Below, in pieces: positions 44,243 to 54,623 of a DNA stretch of 64,000 nucleotides (positions are counted from its first letter, which is position 1; the number at the start of each line of letters is the position of its first letter). This stretch comes from CAVSUB01 sp963816725. Its GTDB lineage: Bacteria > Acidobacteriota > Vicinamibacteria > Vicinamibacterales > 2-12-FULL-66-21. Below the pieces are notes generated by a model. It worked only from the letters and a program-made list of their open reading frames with translations. It searched no databases and was not told the DNA's origin. The translations under genes and the position numbers were made by a program. The stretch is from positions 124,001 through 188,000 of the forward strand of contig CAWFMC010000010.1 of the NCBI GenBank assembly GCA_963816725.1, read 5' to 3'.

Positions 44243-46375
44243 ATGCGCATCTCCGCTCCGCTCGCGGCCTCGATTCTGTCGCTCGTGCTGGTCGCGGCGC
44301 CCTCCGCCCGGCAAGCCCAGCAACCTGCACCGCCACCCCAGCCGTCGACGCAGCCGCCCGCCACCGCGCCGGCGCCGCCGCCGGCGGGCCAGCAGCCCGC
44401 CCGTTCGCAGCAGGGGCCGATCCGCACCGGGATTAACTTCGTTCGGGTGGACGCGATCGTCACCGACAAACAAGGCAATCCGGTCCTCGATCTGAAGCCC
44501 GAAGAGTTCCAGCTCACCGAAGACAACAAGCCTCAGAAAATCGAGTCGTTCTCGGTGGTGAAGATCGACGCCGAGAGCCAGGCACAGGCACAACTTCCGA
44601 CCCAGATCCGCAGTCTCGAGGACGAGCAGCGCGAGGCGGCGCGGCCCGATGTCCGGCTCTTCGTGCTGCTGCTGGACGACTATCACGTCCGGCGCGGCAA
44701 CGACATGGCGGTCCGCAAGCCGATTGTCGACTTCATCCAGAACCAGCTGGCGCCGGCCGACCTCGTGGCGATCATGTACCCGCTGACGCCGGTCACGGAC
44801 CTGAACTTCACCCGCGACCGGAAGGGACTGATCAGCGCCGTCGAGCATTTCCAGGGACGTAAATTCGACTACCAGCCGCGTAACGAATTCGAGGAGAAGT
44901 ACGCCTACTATCCGGCGGCGACGGTCGAGAAGATCCGCAACGACGTGACCATGGGCGCGTTGCGAGGCGCGGCGGTGCGACTGGGCGGGCTGCGAGAGGG
45001 GCGCAAGTCGATCATCTTCATCAGCGAGGGGTTCACGAGCACGCTGCCGCCCCAGCTGAACGACCCGGTCGCGGCGCTGCCCCGGATCGGCAATCCCAAC
45101 CGTGGCAACACCAACGCGCGGGGGCCAGGGGACACCGTCGAGTTCTTCAACCAGACGGACCTGCTCAACGACATGCGTGACGTGTTCGACACCGCCAACC
45201 GGCAGAACACTTCCATTTACGCGGTCGACCCGCGCGGCCTGGCGGCCTTCGAATACGACGTCAACGAGGCGGTCGGACTCACGACCGACGCCAAGGGGCT
45301 CAACGCCTCGCTCGATTCGCTGCGCATCCTCGCGGATAACACCGATGGCCGGGCGATCGTGAACCGGAACGATCTCGGCGCCGGCATGAAGCAGATCATC
45401 CGCGATGCCAGCGGGTATTACTTGATCGGCTACACCTCGACGCAGGCGCCGACGGACGGGCGCTTCCACGAGATCAAGGTGCGGGTGACCCGGAAGAACG
45501 TCGATGTCCGCGCCCGTAAGGGTTACTACGCCTACACGGCCGAGGACGCCGCGCGAGCGAGCGCGCCACCCGCTCCATCGGCGCCGTCCGAGGTCACGGC
45601 GGCGCTCGCCTCCGTGGCCGAGCCTCCTCGCGGGCGTGCGGCGCGCTTCTGGATTGGTATGGCGAAGGGGCCGAACGGCGCACCCAAGGTGACGTTCGCC
45701 TGGGAGCCGATGCCTCCGGACGCGCAGGCCCGCGGCGCCGAGAGCGGCGCCAGCCGGGTGCTGCTGACCGCCACCGCCCCCGACGGCCGTCCGGTCTTCC
45801 GCGGCCGCATTCCCGAGGAAGGCGGGGCGCCTCCGCCGTCATCCCCGCCACCCGCCGCCGGTAACGGCGCGGCGACGCCGGTCGCCTCCGGCGCCAGCGC
45901 CACGTTCGACGCCGCCCCTGGTCAGCTGCAGCTGCGGATGGTGGTCGAGAACAGCCACGGGCAGGTGATGGACTCGGCGACACAGGAGCTCACGGTTCCG
46001 GACTTCTCCAAGGTGCAGGTGTCGCTGAGCACGCCGAAGGTCTACAAGGGGCGCACCGCCCGCGAGTTGCAGCAGGTCAAGGCGAACCCTGATGCTCCGC
46101 CGATTGCCGAACGCACCTTCAGCCGTGCCGAGCGTCTGCTGATCCGGGTCGACGGCTACACCGCGGATGGATCGGTCCCGGAGCTCTCCGCCAAACTGCT
46201 CAATCGTGCCGGCACGTCGATGGCCGACGTCCCGATCCAGCTGGGCACGCCGGGGCAGGGGATAGCCGAACTAGGGCTGTCCTCGCTCGCGGCCGGCGAC
46301 TATGTGATCGAGCTCGACGCCAAGACCGGAACCGGCTCGGCCAAGGAGCTGGTGGCGTTCAAAGTCAGTCGGTAG
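44243..46375 (+). CDS. Secreted VWFA-related acidobacterial domain protein
   Basis: 710 aa from ATG 44243. Signal peptide (ASILSLVLVAAPSARQ), then a Pro/Gln-rich linker. The acidobacterial VWFA-related domain follows: GINFVRVDAIVTDKQGNPVLD, LKPEEFQLTEDNKPQKIESF, FVLLLDDYHVRRGND, LVAIMYPLTPVTDL, SIIFISEGF and SIYAVDPRGLA. The MIDAS-like segment is LLDDYHV. The C-terminal half is beta-rich and ends with a WxP-poor Ig-like region (LSTPKVYKGRTARE). This family is expanded in Acidobacteriota and is the best lineage marker in the window. Confidence 0.9.
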   Translation: MRISAPLAASILSLVLVAAPSARQAQQPAPPPQPSTQPPATAPAPPPAGQQPARSQQGPIRTGINFVRVDAIVTDKQGNPVLDLKPEEFQLTEDNKPQKIESFSVVKIDAESQAQAQLPTQIRSLEDEQREAARPDVRLFVLLLDDYHVRRGNDMAVRKPIVDFIQNQLAPADLVAIMYPLTPVTDLNFTRDRKGLISAVEHFQGRKFDYQPRNEFEEKYAYYPAATVEKIRNDVTMGALRGAAVRLGGLREGRKSIIFISEGFTSTLPPQLNDPVAALPRIGNPNRGNTNARGPGDTVEFFNQTDLLNDMRDVFDTANRQNTSIYAVDPRGLAAFEYDVNEAVGLTTDAKGLNASLDSLRILADNTDGRAIVNRNDLGAGMKQIIRDASGYYLIGYTSTQAPTDGRFHEIKVRVTRKNVDVRARKGYYAYTAEDAARASAPPAPSAPSEVTAALASVAEPPRGRAARFWIGMAKGPNGAPKVTFAWEPMPPDAQARGAESGASRVLLTATAPDGRPVFRGRIPEEGGAPPPSSPPPAAGNGAATPVASGASATFDAAPGQLQLRMVVENSHGQVMDSATQELTVPDFSKVQVSLSTPKVYKGRTARELQQVKANPDAPPIAERTFSRAERLLIRVDGYTADGSVPELSAKLLNRAGTSMADVPIQLGTPGQGIAELGLSSLAAGDYVIELDAKTGTGSAKELVAFKVSR

Positions 46376-46396
46376 GTCCGCTCGCCGACTCACGCG

Positions 46397-46501
46397 GCCA
46401 TGGCAAATGGCAAATGGCAAATGGAAGAGGGGTTCTACAGATTCCTCTCAACTGGCGTCCTCATCTGCCATCTGCCATCTGCCATCTGCCATCTGCCATT
46501 T
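46397..46501. repeat. Heptad repeat element 11
   Basis: Convergent spacer. Three TGGCAAA copies (46401-46421) face five perfect CATCTGC copies (46462-46496). The C-arm ends 2 bp before the stop codon of the glutamate dehydrogenase gene. Reverse-complemented, the second arm reads TGGCAGA, one base different per unit from the first. Confidence 0.9.
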
Positions 46502-46503
46502 AG

Positions 46504-47754
46504 CTACGCGTACATGCCTCTCATCTTCGTGACCGTCGCCACCCGGTTGATCGCCACGATGTAGGCGGCCGTACGCATGTCGGTCTTGTATTTGAGGGAC
46601 GTCTGCAGCACCGCCTGGAAGGCCTCGAACATCATCGCCTCGAGGCGGTGGTTCACTTCGGCCTCGGTCCAGAAGTAGCCGTGACGGTCCTGCACCCACT
46701 CGAAATATGAGGTGGTCACGCCCCCGGCGTTGGCCAGGATGTCGGGGATGACGAAGACGCCGCGCTCGTGCAGGTGGCGATGCGCTTCAGGGGTCGTCGG
46801 CCCGTTGGCGCCTTCCGTGACGACCCTGGCGCGGATCGAGGGGGCGTTCTCCATCGTGATCTGATTCTCGAGCGCGGCCGGCACCAGCACGTCGACCTCG
46901 AGCTTGAACAGCGCCTCGTTCTCGATCGGCTCGCCGCCGGGGAATCCGTCGATGGTCTTGTGCTGACGGGCGAAGTCGAGCATCTTCGCGATGTCGAGGC
47001 CGTCGCCGTTGTAGACGCCACCCTTCCAGTCGGTCACCGCGACGATCTTGGCGCCGAGCCCGGCCAGCAGGTCGGCCGACACCGAACCGACGTTGCCGAA
47101 GCCCTGCACGGCAACGGTCGCGCCCTTGATGTCGAATCCGAGGTGCTTGGCCGCTTCGCGCGTGACGATCATCACGCCGCGCCCGGTCGCCTCCCGGCGG
47201 CCGAGCGAGCCGCCCATCTCGACCGGCTTGCCGGTGACGACGGCAGTCGACGTGTGGCCGACGTGCATGCTGTAGGTGTCCATCACCCACGCCATGATCT
47301 GGTCGTTGGTGTTGACGTCAGGAGCGGGCACGTCCTTCTCCGGCCCGATGGAGTCGATGATCTCGGCGACGTACCGTCGCGTGAGCGCTTCCAGCTCGCG
47401 CCGCGACATCCGGGTCGGGTCGCAGATGATGCCCCCCTTGCCGCCGCCGAACGGCACGTGCGCGACGGCGCACTTCCACGTCATCCAGGCGGCGAGCGCG
47501 GTCACTTCGTCGAGCGACACGTCCGGGTGATAGCGGATCCCGCCCTTGGCCGGCCCGAGGGTGATGTTGTACTGGACGCGGTAGCCGGTGAAGACCTCGA
47601 TCTCGCCGTTGTCCATCTGGATCGGGCAGGACACGGTGATTTGACGCTTGGGGCTGGTCAGGATCTTCCAAATCCCGGGGTCCAGGCCGAGCAGGCGCGC
47701 CGCGCCGTCGAACTCCTGGAGCATTGCGTTGAAGATGCTGCCACCTGCGTCCAT
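46504..47754 (-). CDS. Glutamate dehydrogenase (Glu/Leu/Phe/Val dehydrogenase family)
   Basis: 416 aa, the length of hexameric small-type enzymes. Substrate domain: GYRVQYNITLGPAKGGIRYH (catalytic Lys region), FGGGKGGIICDP and APDVNTNDQIMAWVMDTYS; coenzyme domain: EATGRGVM, VAVQGFGNVGS, VAVTDWKGGVYNGDGL, EGANGPTTPEA, and PDILANAGGVTTSYFEW. It interconverts glutamate and 2-oxoglutarate plus ammonium. The gene is single and convergent with the VWFA gene. Confidence 0.95.
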   Translation of the reverse strand: MDAGGSIFNAMLQEFDGAARLLGLDPGIWKILTSPKRQITVSCPIQMDNGEIEVFTGYRVQYNITLGPAKGGIRYHPDVSLDEVTALAAWMTWKCAVAHVPFGGGKGGIICDPTRMSRRELEALTRRYVAEIIDSIGPEKDVPAPDVNTNDQIMAWVMDTYSMHVGHTSTAVVTGKPVEMGGSLGRREATGRGVMIVTREAAKHLGFDIKGATVAVQGFGNVGSVSADLLAGLGAKIVAVTDWKGGVYNGDGLDIAKMLDFARQHKTIDGFPGGEPIENEALFKLEVDVLVPAALENQITMENAPSIRARVVTEGANGPTTPEAHRHLHERGVFVIPDILANAGGVTTSYFEWVQDRHGYFWTEAEVNHRLEAMMFEAFQAVLQTSLKYKTDMRTAAYIVAINRVATVTKMRGMYA

Positions 47755-47893
47755 AACGCTCCTGCTGAATGCCGCACGCCCAGGTCGATGAGGCCGGCTG
47801 ACCGCAAACGGTCCAACCTAACGTGCGCCTGCATGACAAGTCAAGGCAGCGGGCGGCCGTGAAGTGGACGGTTCCGCTCCTATAATGGCGGTG

Positions 47894-49561
<1,668 letters not shown>

Positions 49562-49570
49562 GACTCGAGA

Positions 49571-49743
49571 GGTTCTACGGGTGCTCACAGTTCTGGGAGT
49601 TCTCAGGGTGCTCGTTCCACGCGTTCCGAGGGTGCTGCCAGTTCACCCCTTCCTCGCGTGCACAAGGGTGAACCTGCGGAACCTGAGAACCCCGTAGCAC
49701 AAGCACCTTGAGAACCTTAGAACCCTGAGCACCACGTAGAACC
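49571..49743 (+). repeat. Palindromic repeat element 12 between mutase subunits
   Basis: GGTTCTACGGGTGCTC (49571-49586) pairs with GAGCACCACGTAGAACC (49727-49743) with one bulge. The inner parts (AGTTCTCAGGGTGCTC with AAGCACCTTGAGAACC) and the core GTTCACCC (49641-49648) with GGGTGAAC (49665-49672) also pair. The intercistronic RNA could form one hairpin of about 170 nt. Unit spacing is 7-9 bp. Confidence 0.9.
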
Positions 49744-49758
49744 ATTTCAAACATTGTC

Positions 49759-50166
49759 ATGAACAAAATCCGCGTCGTCATCGCAAAGCCAGGCCTCGAC
49801 GGGCATGATCGGGGCGCCAAGGTGATCGCGCGGGCGTTGCGCGATGCCGGGATGGAGGTCATCTACATGGGCCTCCGTCAGACGCCCGAGCAGATCGTCG
49901 CCGCCGCGCTCCAGGAGGACGCCGACGCGATCGGGCTGTCGATTCTGTCGGGGGCGCACATGCACATCTGCCCGCGGGTGCTGGAGTTGCTGAAGGCACG
50001 CGGGCTGGAGGACGTGCTGCTGGTAGTGGGGGGAATCATCCCGGACGTGGACATCCCCAAGCTGCGGGAGATGGGCGTCAACGGCATCTTTCTGCCCGGC
50101 ACGCCGATGCAGGAGATCGTGACCTTCATCCAGGCCAACGTGCGGCCGCGTGTGGAGCAGGCCTAG
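49759..50166 (+). CDS. B12-binding small subunit of acyl-CoA mutase
   Basis: 135 aa, a free-standing cobalamin-binding Rossmann domain: KPGLDGHDRGAKV carries the D-x-H-x2-G motif whose His replaces the lower axial ligand, then SILSGAHMH, VLLVVGGIIPDVDIPKLREM and GVNGIFLPGT. It pairs with the large subunit 197 bp upstream, as IcmB with IcmA or as the B12 domain in archaeal-type mutases. No ribosome-binding site is seen; the palindromic element lies directly before the start. Its stop overlaps the next GTG by 1 bp. Confidence 0.93.
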   Translation: MNKIRVVIAKPGLDGHDRGAKVIARALRDAGMEVIYMGLRQTPEQIVAAALQEDADAIGLSILSGAHMHICPRVLELLKARGLEDVLLVVGGIIPDVDIPKLREMGVNGIFLPGTPMQEIVTFIQANVRPRVEQA

Positions 50167-50999
50167 TGCCGGGGCCGACAACGTTGCTGCTGGCGGACGA
50201 CAGCCTGACCATCCGTCGCGTCATCGAGCTCACGTTTGCTGACGCCGGTATCCGGGTCGTCACCGTCGCCGACGGCCGTGAGGCGATCGAGCGGATCGAA
50301 CGCGAGCCGCCCGACATTGTGCTGGCCGATATCGGCATGCCGGAGCGCGATGGCTACGCGGTCGCCGCGTTCGTCAAGCAGACGCCGGCGCTCGCGCACA
50401 TCCCGGTCGTCCTGCTGGCCGGCGCGCTCGAGCCGGTCGACGCGGACAAGGCTCGTGAGGCCGGCGCCGACGGCGTGTTGGTGAAGCCGTTCGAGCCACA
50501 GGTCGCGGTGGCGCGGGTACGTGAGCTGCTGGCGCGCAAACCCGCAGCGGTCGGTGGTTCGTCGCCGACGGTCCCGGCCGGGCAGCCGTCGGGCGGCGAT
50601 TACCTCGATCGCCTCGACGCGGCGTTCGCGGCGATGAGCAGCTCGCCCCGGCCGATCGGCCAACCGGCCGGCGAGCCGGATGACACCTCCGCCCGGTCAG
50701 CCGCTCCGATCCCGTCCCTCCGCGCGATCGTCAAGAACCAGGCAGCCGCAGCCGCCTCGGTCCCAGCGCTGTCGCTGTCGGATGCCTTCGTCGCGCTGCT
50801 CGCGGCGGAGCAGGGCCGTCCGCTTCCGAACGGCCCGGTGCTGCCCGCGCCGGTGGTCACGGATGCGCAGATCGACGAGATCGCCCGCCGCGTGGCAACA
50901 CGGCTGGGCGATGAGCCGCTGCGTCAGGCGGTGCTCGACGCCGCCGAGCGGCTGGTGCGCGAGGAGATCGAGCGAATCAAGCGCGTCCAGCGGAGCTGA
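50166..50999 (+). CDS. Response regulator with receiver domain and uncharacterised C-terminus
   Basis: 277 aa from GTG 50166. Receiver domain residues 5-125: LLLADDSLTIRRV (acidic pocket), VLADIGMPERDGY with the phospho-acceptor Asp, VVLLAGA in place of the usual Thr/Ser strand (Ala), and VLVKPFEP (Lys). The linker is Ser/Pro-rich. The last 60 residues (TDAQIDEIARRVATRL, VLDAAERLVREEIERIK) form an amphipathic helix pair seen after receivers in Acidobacteriota; there is no DNA-binding domain, so output is probably protein-protein. Confidence 0.85.
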   Translation: MPGPTTLLLADDSLTIRRVIELTFADAGIRVVTVADGREAIERIEREPPDIVLADIGMPERDGYAVAAFVKQTPALAHIPVVLLAGALEPVDADKAREAGADGVLVKPFEPQVAVARVRELLARKPAAVGGSSPTVPAGQPSGGDYLDRLDAAFAAMSSSPRPIGQPAGEPDDTSARSAAPIPSLRAIVKNQAAAAASVPALSLSDAFVALLAAEQGRPLPNGPVLPAPVVTDAQIDEIARRVATRLGDEPLRQAVLDAAERLVREEIERIKRVQRS

Positions 51000-51155
51000 T
51001 GGCGTTCGTCGGCTGGCGCTGTTCACAGTCCGCCCGACCTTCACGTCGGGCGCGACCTGCCCGGTGGCCCCCGCGATCCCTTCCGTTCTGGCTGGCCTGC
51101 CGCGAGCCCCTGCGTCTCTGGCTGGCCCGTGGCCAAGCTGATACGATGAACGGTC

Positions 51156-52292
51156 ATGCCCGACGGTCTGGACCTTCAACGTCCCATCGCAGTCCCCGAC
51201 AAACCCGCGCTCGAAGGCCTGGAGGCGAAGTGGGCCGCCCGCTGGGAATCGGACGGGGTGTACCGCTTCGATCGCAGCCGCAGCCGCGCCGACGTGTTTT
51301 CGATCGACACGCCGCCCCCGACCGTCAGCGGCTCGCTGCACGTCGGCCACGTGTTCTCTTACACCCACACCGACGTCATCGCGCGCTATCACCGGATGCG
51401 CGGCAAGGCGGTGTTCTATCCGATGGGGTGGGACGACAACGGCTTGCCCACGGAACGCCGGGTCCAGAACTACTTCGGCGTGCGCTGCGACCCGTCGCTG
51501 CCATACGACCCTGGCTTCGTTCCGCCGGACAAGCCTGCCAAGCCGCAGATCGCCGTGTCGCGCCCGAACTTCATCGAGCTGTGCGCGAAGCTGACCGCGC
51601 AGGACGAGCAGGTATTCGAGGATCTGTGGCGGACACTGGGGCTCTCGGTCGACTGGGCGCTGACCTACGCGACCATCGGACGCGATGCGCAGCGCGTCTC
51701 GCAGCTCTCGTTCCTGCGGCTGCTGCAGCGGGATCGCGCCTATCAGCTGGAAGCGCCGACACTGTGGGACGTGGACTTCCGCACCGCGGTGGCCCAGGCC
51801 GAGCTCGAAGATCGCGAACAGCCCGGCGCCTACCATCGCATCCGGTTCGCGAAGCCTGACGGCGGTTTCGTCGAGATCGATACCACCCGCCCCGAGCTGA
51901 TTCCCGCCTGCGTGGCCCTCGTCGCACATCCTGATGACGAGCGCTATAAGCCGCTCTTCGGCACGGCGGTCGTCACGCCGGTGTTCGGCGTGCGCGTGCC
52001 GGTCAGGCCGCATCATCTCGCCGACCCGGAGAAGGGCACCGGCGTCGCGATGATCTGCACGTTCGGCGATGTCACCGACGTGGTGTGGTGGCGTGAGCTG
52101 GGACTCCCGGTGCGCTCGATCCTCCAGCCGAATGGCGCGCTGCGCCCGTTGACGTGGGGAGAACCGGGCTGGGAATCGGACGCATGTCGCTGCCGCCCAG
52201 CAGGCCTACGATTCACTGGTCAACCTGTCCGCCGTGAAGGCCCGCACGCGGATCGTCGAGCTCCTGCGCGAGAGCGGCGATCTGCTTGGTGA
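51156..52292 (+). CDS. valS: Valyl-tRNA synthetase, N-terminal part (frameshifted gene)
   Basis: In-frame ValRS sequence runs from ATG 51156 to about 52182: LEAKWAARWESDGVYRFD, the HIGH motif as LHVGH in SGSLHVGHVFSYTHTD, MGWDDNGLPTERRVQ and part of the editing domain (TTRPELIPACVALVAHPDDE, KGTGVAMICTFGD). After GWESDA the frame turns to nonsense (CRCRPAGLRF) and ends at 52292. The proper sequence continues one base over. Joined minus one base, the gene is 2610 bp, 869 aa. ValS is essential, so a sequencing error is the simplest reading. Confidence 0.9.
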   Translation: MPDGLDLQRPIAVPDKPALEGLEAKWAARWESDGVYRFDRSRSRADVFSIDTPPPTVSGSLHVGHVFSYTHTDVIARYHRMRGKAVFYPMGWDDNGLPTERRVQNYFGVRCDPSLPYDPGFVPPDKPAKPQIAVSRPNFIELCAKLTAQDEQVFEDLWRTLGLSVDWALTYATIGRDAQRVSQLSFLRLLQRDRAYQLEAPTLWDVDFRTAVAQAELEDREQPGAYHRIRFAKPDGGFVEIDTTRPELIPACVALVAHPDDERYKPLFGTAVVTPVFGVRVPVRPHHLADPEKGTGVAMICTFGDVTDVVWWRELGLPVRSILQPNGALRPLTWGEPGWESDACRCRPAGLRFTGQPVRREGPHADRRAPARERRSAW

Positions 52293-53766
52293 TCCGCGCC
52301 CGATTACCCACGCCGTCAAGTTCTACGAGAAGGGGGATCGCCCGCTCGAGATTCTGACCAGCCGTCAGTGGTTCATCAAGACGATGGAGTTCCGCGACGA
52401 GCTGCTGGCGCGCGCGCGGGAGCTGCGCTGGCATCCGCCGTACATGCAGGCGCGTCTGGAGAACTGGATCAACGGGCTGAATGGCGACTGGTGCGTGAGC
52501 CGCCAGCGCTTCTTCGGCGTGCCGTTCCCGGTCTGGTACCGAGTGACAGACGACGGCACGACGGACTACTCGGCGCGGCTGTTGCCGGATGAGAGTCGGC
52601 TGCCGATCGATCCCTCCACGGACGTGCCGGACGGGTTCCGCGCCGATCAACGCGACGTGCCGGGCGGCTTCACCGGAGATCCCGACATCATGGACACCTG
52701 GGCGACCTCCTCTCTGACGCCGCAGGTAGCGGGCGGCTGGAGCTCGGACTCGGACCTCTTCGCGCGGGTGTTCCCGATGGACGTGCGGCCCCAGGCGCAC
52801 GACATCATTCGCACGTGGCTCTTCTCCACGGTGCTCCGCTCCCAGCTGGAACACGGCTCGCTGCCGTGGAAGAACGCGGCGATCTCCGGATGGATCCTCG
52901 ATCCGGATCGCAAGAAGATGTCGAAGTCCAAGGGCAACGTCGTCACGCCCAAGGCGCTGCTGGACGAGCACGGTTCTGACGGCGTGCGGTATTGGGCGGC
53001 GAGCGCCCGGCCTGGCACCGACACCGCCTTCGATCCCGGGCAGATGAAGGTCGGCCGTCGTCTCGCGATGAAGCTGCTCAACGCCTCCCGCTTCGTACTG
53101 GCGCGGCCGGAACCTCGCGGGCCGGTCACGGCGGCGGTCGATCGAGGGCTGCTGACGAATCTCGCGCGGCTGGTCGACGAGTCGACCGCGGATCTCGACG
53201 CCTACAACTACGCCCGCGTACTCGAGCGTGCCGAGTCGTTCTTCTGGTCGTTCTGCGACGACTACCTCGAGCTGGTCAAAGGCCGTCGTTACGGCGATCA
53301 GGGAGACGAGCTTGCCGCGTCCGCCAACGGCGCGCTGTTCACGGCGCTGTCGACCCTGCTGCGGGTGTTCGCGCCGTTCCTGCCGTTCGTGACCGAAGAG
53401 GTCTGGTCGTGGTGGCAGGATGGGTCGGTGCACCGCGCGACCTGGCCGACGTCGCAGGAAGTGCTCGCGGCGTGCGCACCGCTCGAGGTCTCACGCGGCG
53501 CGGACACGGGCGCCGACGCCCTCGCGTTTGCGAGCGCTGTGCTTGGTGCGATCCGCAAGAAGAAGTCCGAGGAGCAGAAGCCGCTCAAGACCCCGGCAGC
53601 CCGGGTCGTGGTGGCCGCGCCAGCCGGCCAGCGGGCACTCCTGGCGGAGGTCGAGCGCGACCTGCGCGCCGCGGGGCTCATCGAGCGTCTCGAGTCAGCC
53701 GACGCCGAGACCTTGACCGTCGACGTGGAGCTGGGGAACGCCCCGGCGCCGCCGGACCGGCGCTGA
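52234..53766 (+). CDS. valS: Valyl-tRNA synthetase, C-terminal part
   Basis: The coding frame is open from about 52183 (VAAAQQAYDSLVNLSAVKAR) and continues through ITHAVKFYEKGDRPLEILTS, WCVSRQRFFGVPFPVW, DIMDTWATSSLTPQ, the KMSKS motif in DRKKMSKSKGNVVTP, and the anticodon-binding domain (FVTEEVWSWW). It ends with residual tail helices (ALLAEVERDLRAAGLIERLE). The stop overlaps the nadC start (TGATG). Confidence 0.92.
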   Translation: MKARTRIVELLRESGDLLGDPRPITHAVKFYEKGDRPLEILTSRQWFIKTMEFRDELLARARELRWHPPYMQARLENWINGLNGDWCVSRQRFFGVPFPVWYRVTDDGTTDYSARLLPDESRLPIDPSTDVPDGFRADQRDVPGGFTGDPDIMDTWATSSLTPQVAGGWSSDSDLFARVFPMDVRPQAHDIIRTWLFSTVLRSQLEHGSLPWKNAAISGWILDPDRKKMSKSKGNVVTPKALLDEHGSDGVRYWAASARPGTDTAFDPGQMKVGRRLAMKLLNASRFVLARPEPRGPVTAAVDRGLLTNLARLVDESTADLDAYNYARVLERAESFFWSFCDDYLELVKGRRYGDQGDELAASANGALFTALSTLLRVFAPFLPFVTEEVWSWWQDGSVHRATWPTSQEVLAACAPLEVSRGADTGADALAFASAVLGAIRKKKSEEQKPLKTPAARVVVAAPAGQRALLAEVERDLRAAGLIERLESADAETLTVDVELGNAPAPPDRR

Positions 53767-54623
53767 TGAAGAGTGTGCCGTTCGAGCCGCTCGATCCGGG
53801 TCTCTACCGCGAAGTCGTGCGGCGCGCGCTCGCTGAGGATCTCGGCTGGGGAGACGTCACGACCGAGGCGACGGTCGCCGCCACGCAGCAGGCCAAAGGC
53901 GTGCTCCTGGCTAAATCGCCGTGCGTGATCGCGGGCATCGAGGTCGCGCTGGAGGCGTTCCGCCAGCTCGATCCGTCGTTGACGGTGCAGGCCCATCGTG
54001 CGGACGGCGACAGCTGCGCCGCCGGCGACGTCATCGCCACCATCCACGGCGCGGCCGCGAGCCTGCTCACGGCCGAACGTACCGCCCTCAACTTTCTCCA
54101 ACGCCTGTCGGGCATCGCCACCCTGACCAGGCGGTTCGTCGACGCCGCGGGCGGCCGGATCATCGTGCTGGACACCCGGAAGACGACCCCGACCCTGCGC
54201 GTGCTCGAAAAATACGCCGTCCGCGCCGGCGGCGGCATGAACCATCGTGGCGGGCTGGACGATGGAATCCTGATCAAGGACAACCATGTGCGGCTGGCGG
54301 GCGGGGTGACGGAGGCGCTGCGGCGGATGAAGGCCAGCGGCCAGGAGATGCCGATCGAAATCGAGGCGCAGAGCCTCGACCAGGTCGACGACGCGATCGC
54401 GGCCGGGGCGGACATCATCCTGCTCGACAATCTCAGCACGGCGGAGATTACGGAGGCCGTGCGGCGCATCGCGGGCCGGGCCAAGACGGAGATCTCCGGC
54501 GGCGTCACCCTCGAGCGGATCCCGGAGCTGTCCAGGACCGGCGCCACCTATGTGTCGGTCGGCGCGCTTACCCACTCGGCCGCGGCAGTGGATCTGAGCT
54601 TCGAGCTCGAACCCGATGTCTGA
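53766..54623 (+). CDS. nadC: Nicotinate-nucleotide pyrophosphorylase (quinolinate phosphoribosyltransferase)
   Basis: 285 aa. It converts quinolinate and PRPP to nicotinate mononucleotide in NAD synthesis. Blocks: EDLGWGDVTTEA, AERTALNFLQRLSGIATLT, VLDTRKTTPTLRVLEKYAVRAGGG with MNHRGGLDDGILIKDNHV, EIEAQSLDQVDDAI, IILLDNLS and EISGGVTLERI. All typical catalytic Arg/Lys/His residues are present. The start overlaps the valS stop and the end overlaps birA by 8 bp. Confidence 0.96.
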   Translation: MKSVPFEPLDPGLYREVVRRALAEDLGWGDVTTEATVAATQQAKGVLLAKSPCVIAGIEVALEAFRQLDPSLTVQAHRADGDSCAAGDVIATIHGAAASLLTAERTALNFLQRLSGIATLTRRFVDAAGGRIIVLDTRKTTPTLRVLEKYAVRAGGGMNHRGGLDDGILIKDNHVRLAGGVTEALRRMKASGQEMPIEIEAQSLDQVDDAIAAGADIILLDNLSTAEITEAVRRIAGRAKTEISGGVTLERIPELSRTGATYVSVGALTHSAAAVDLSFELEPDV

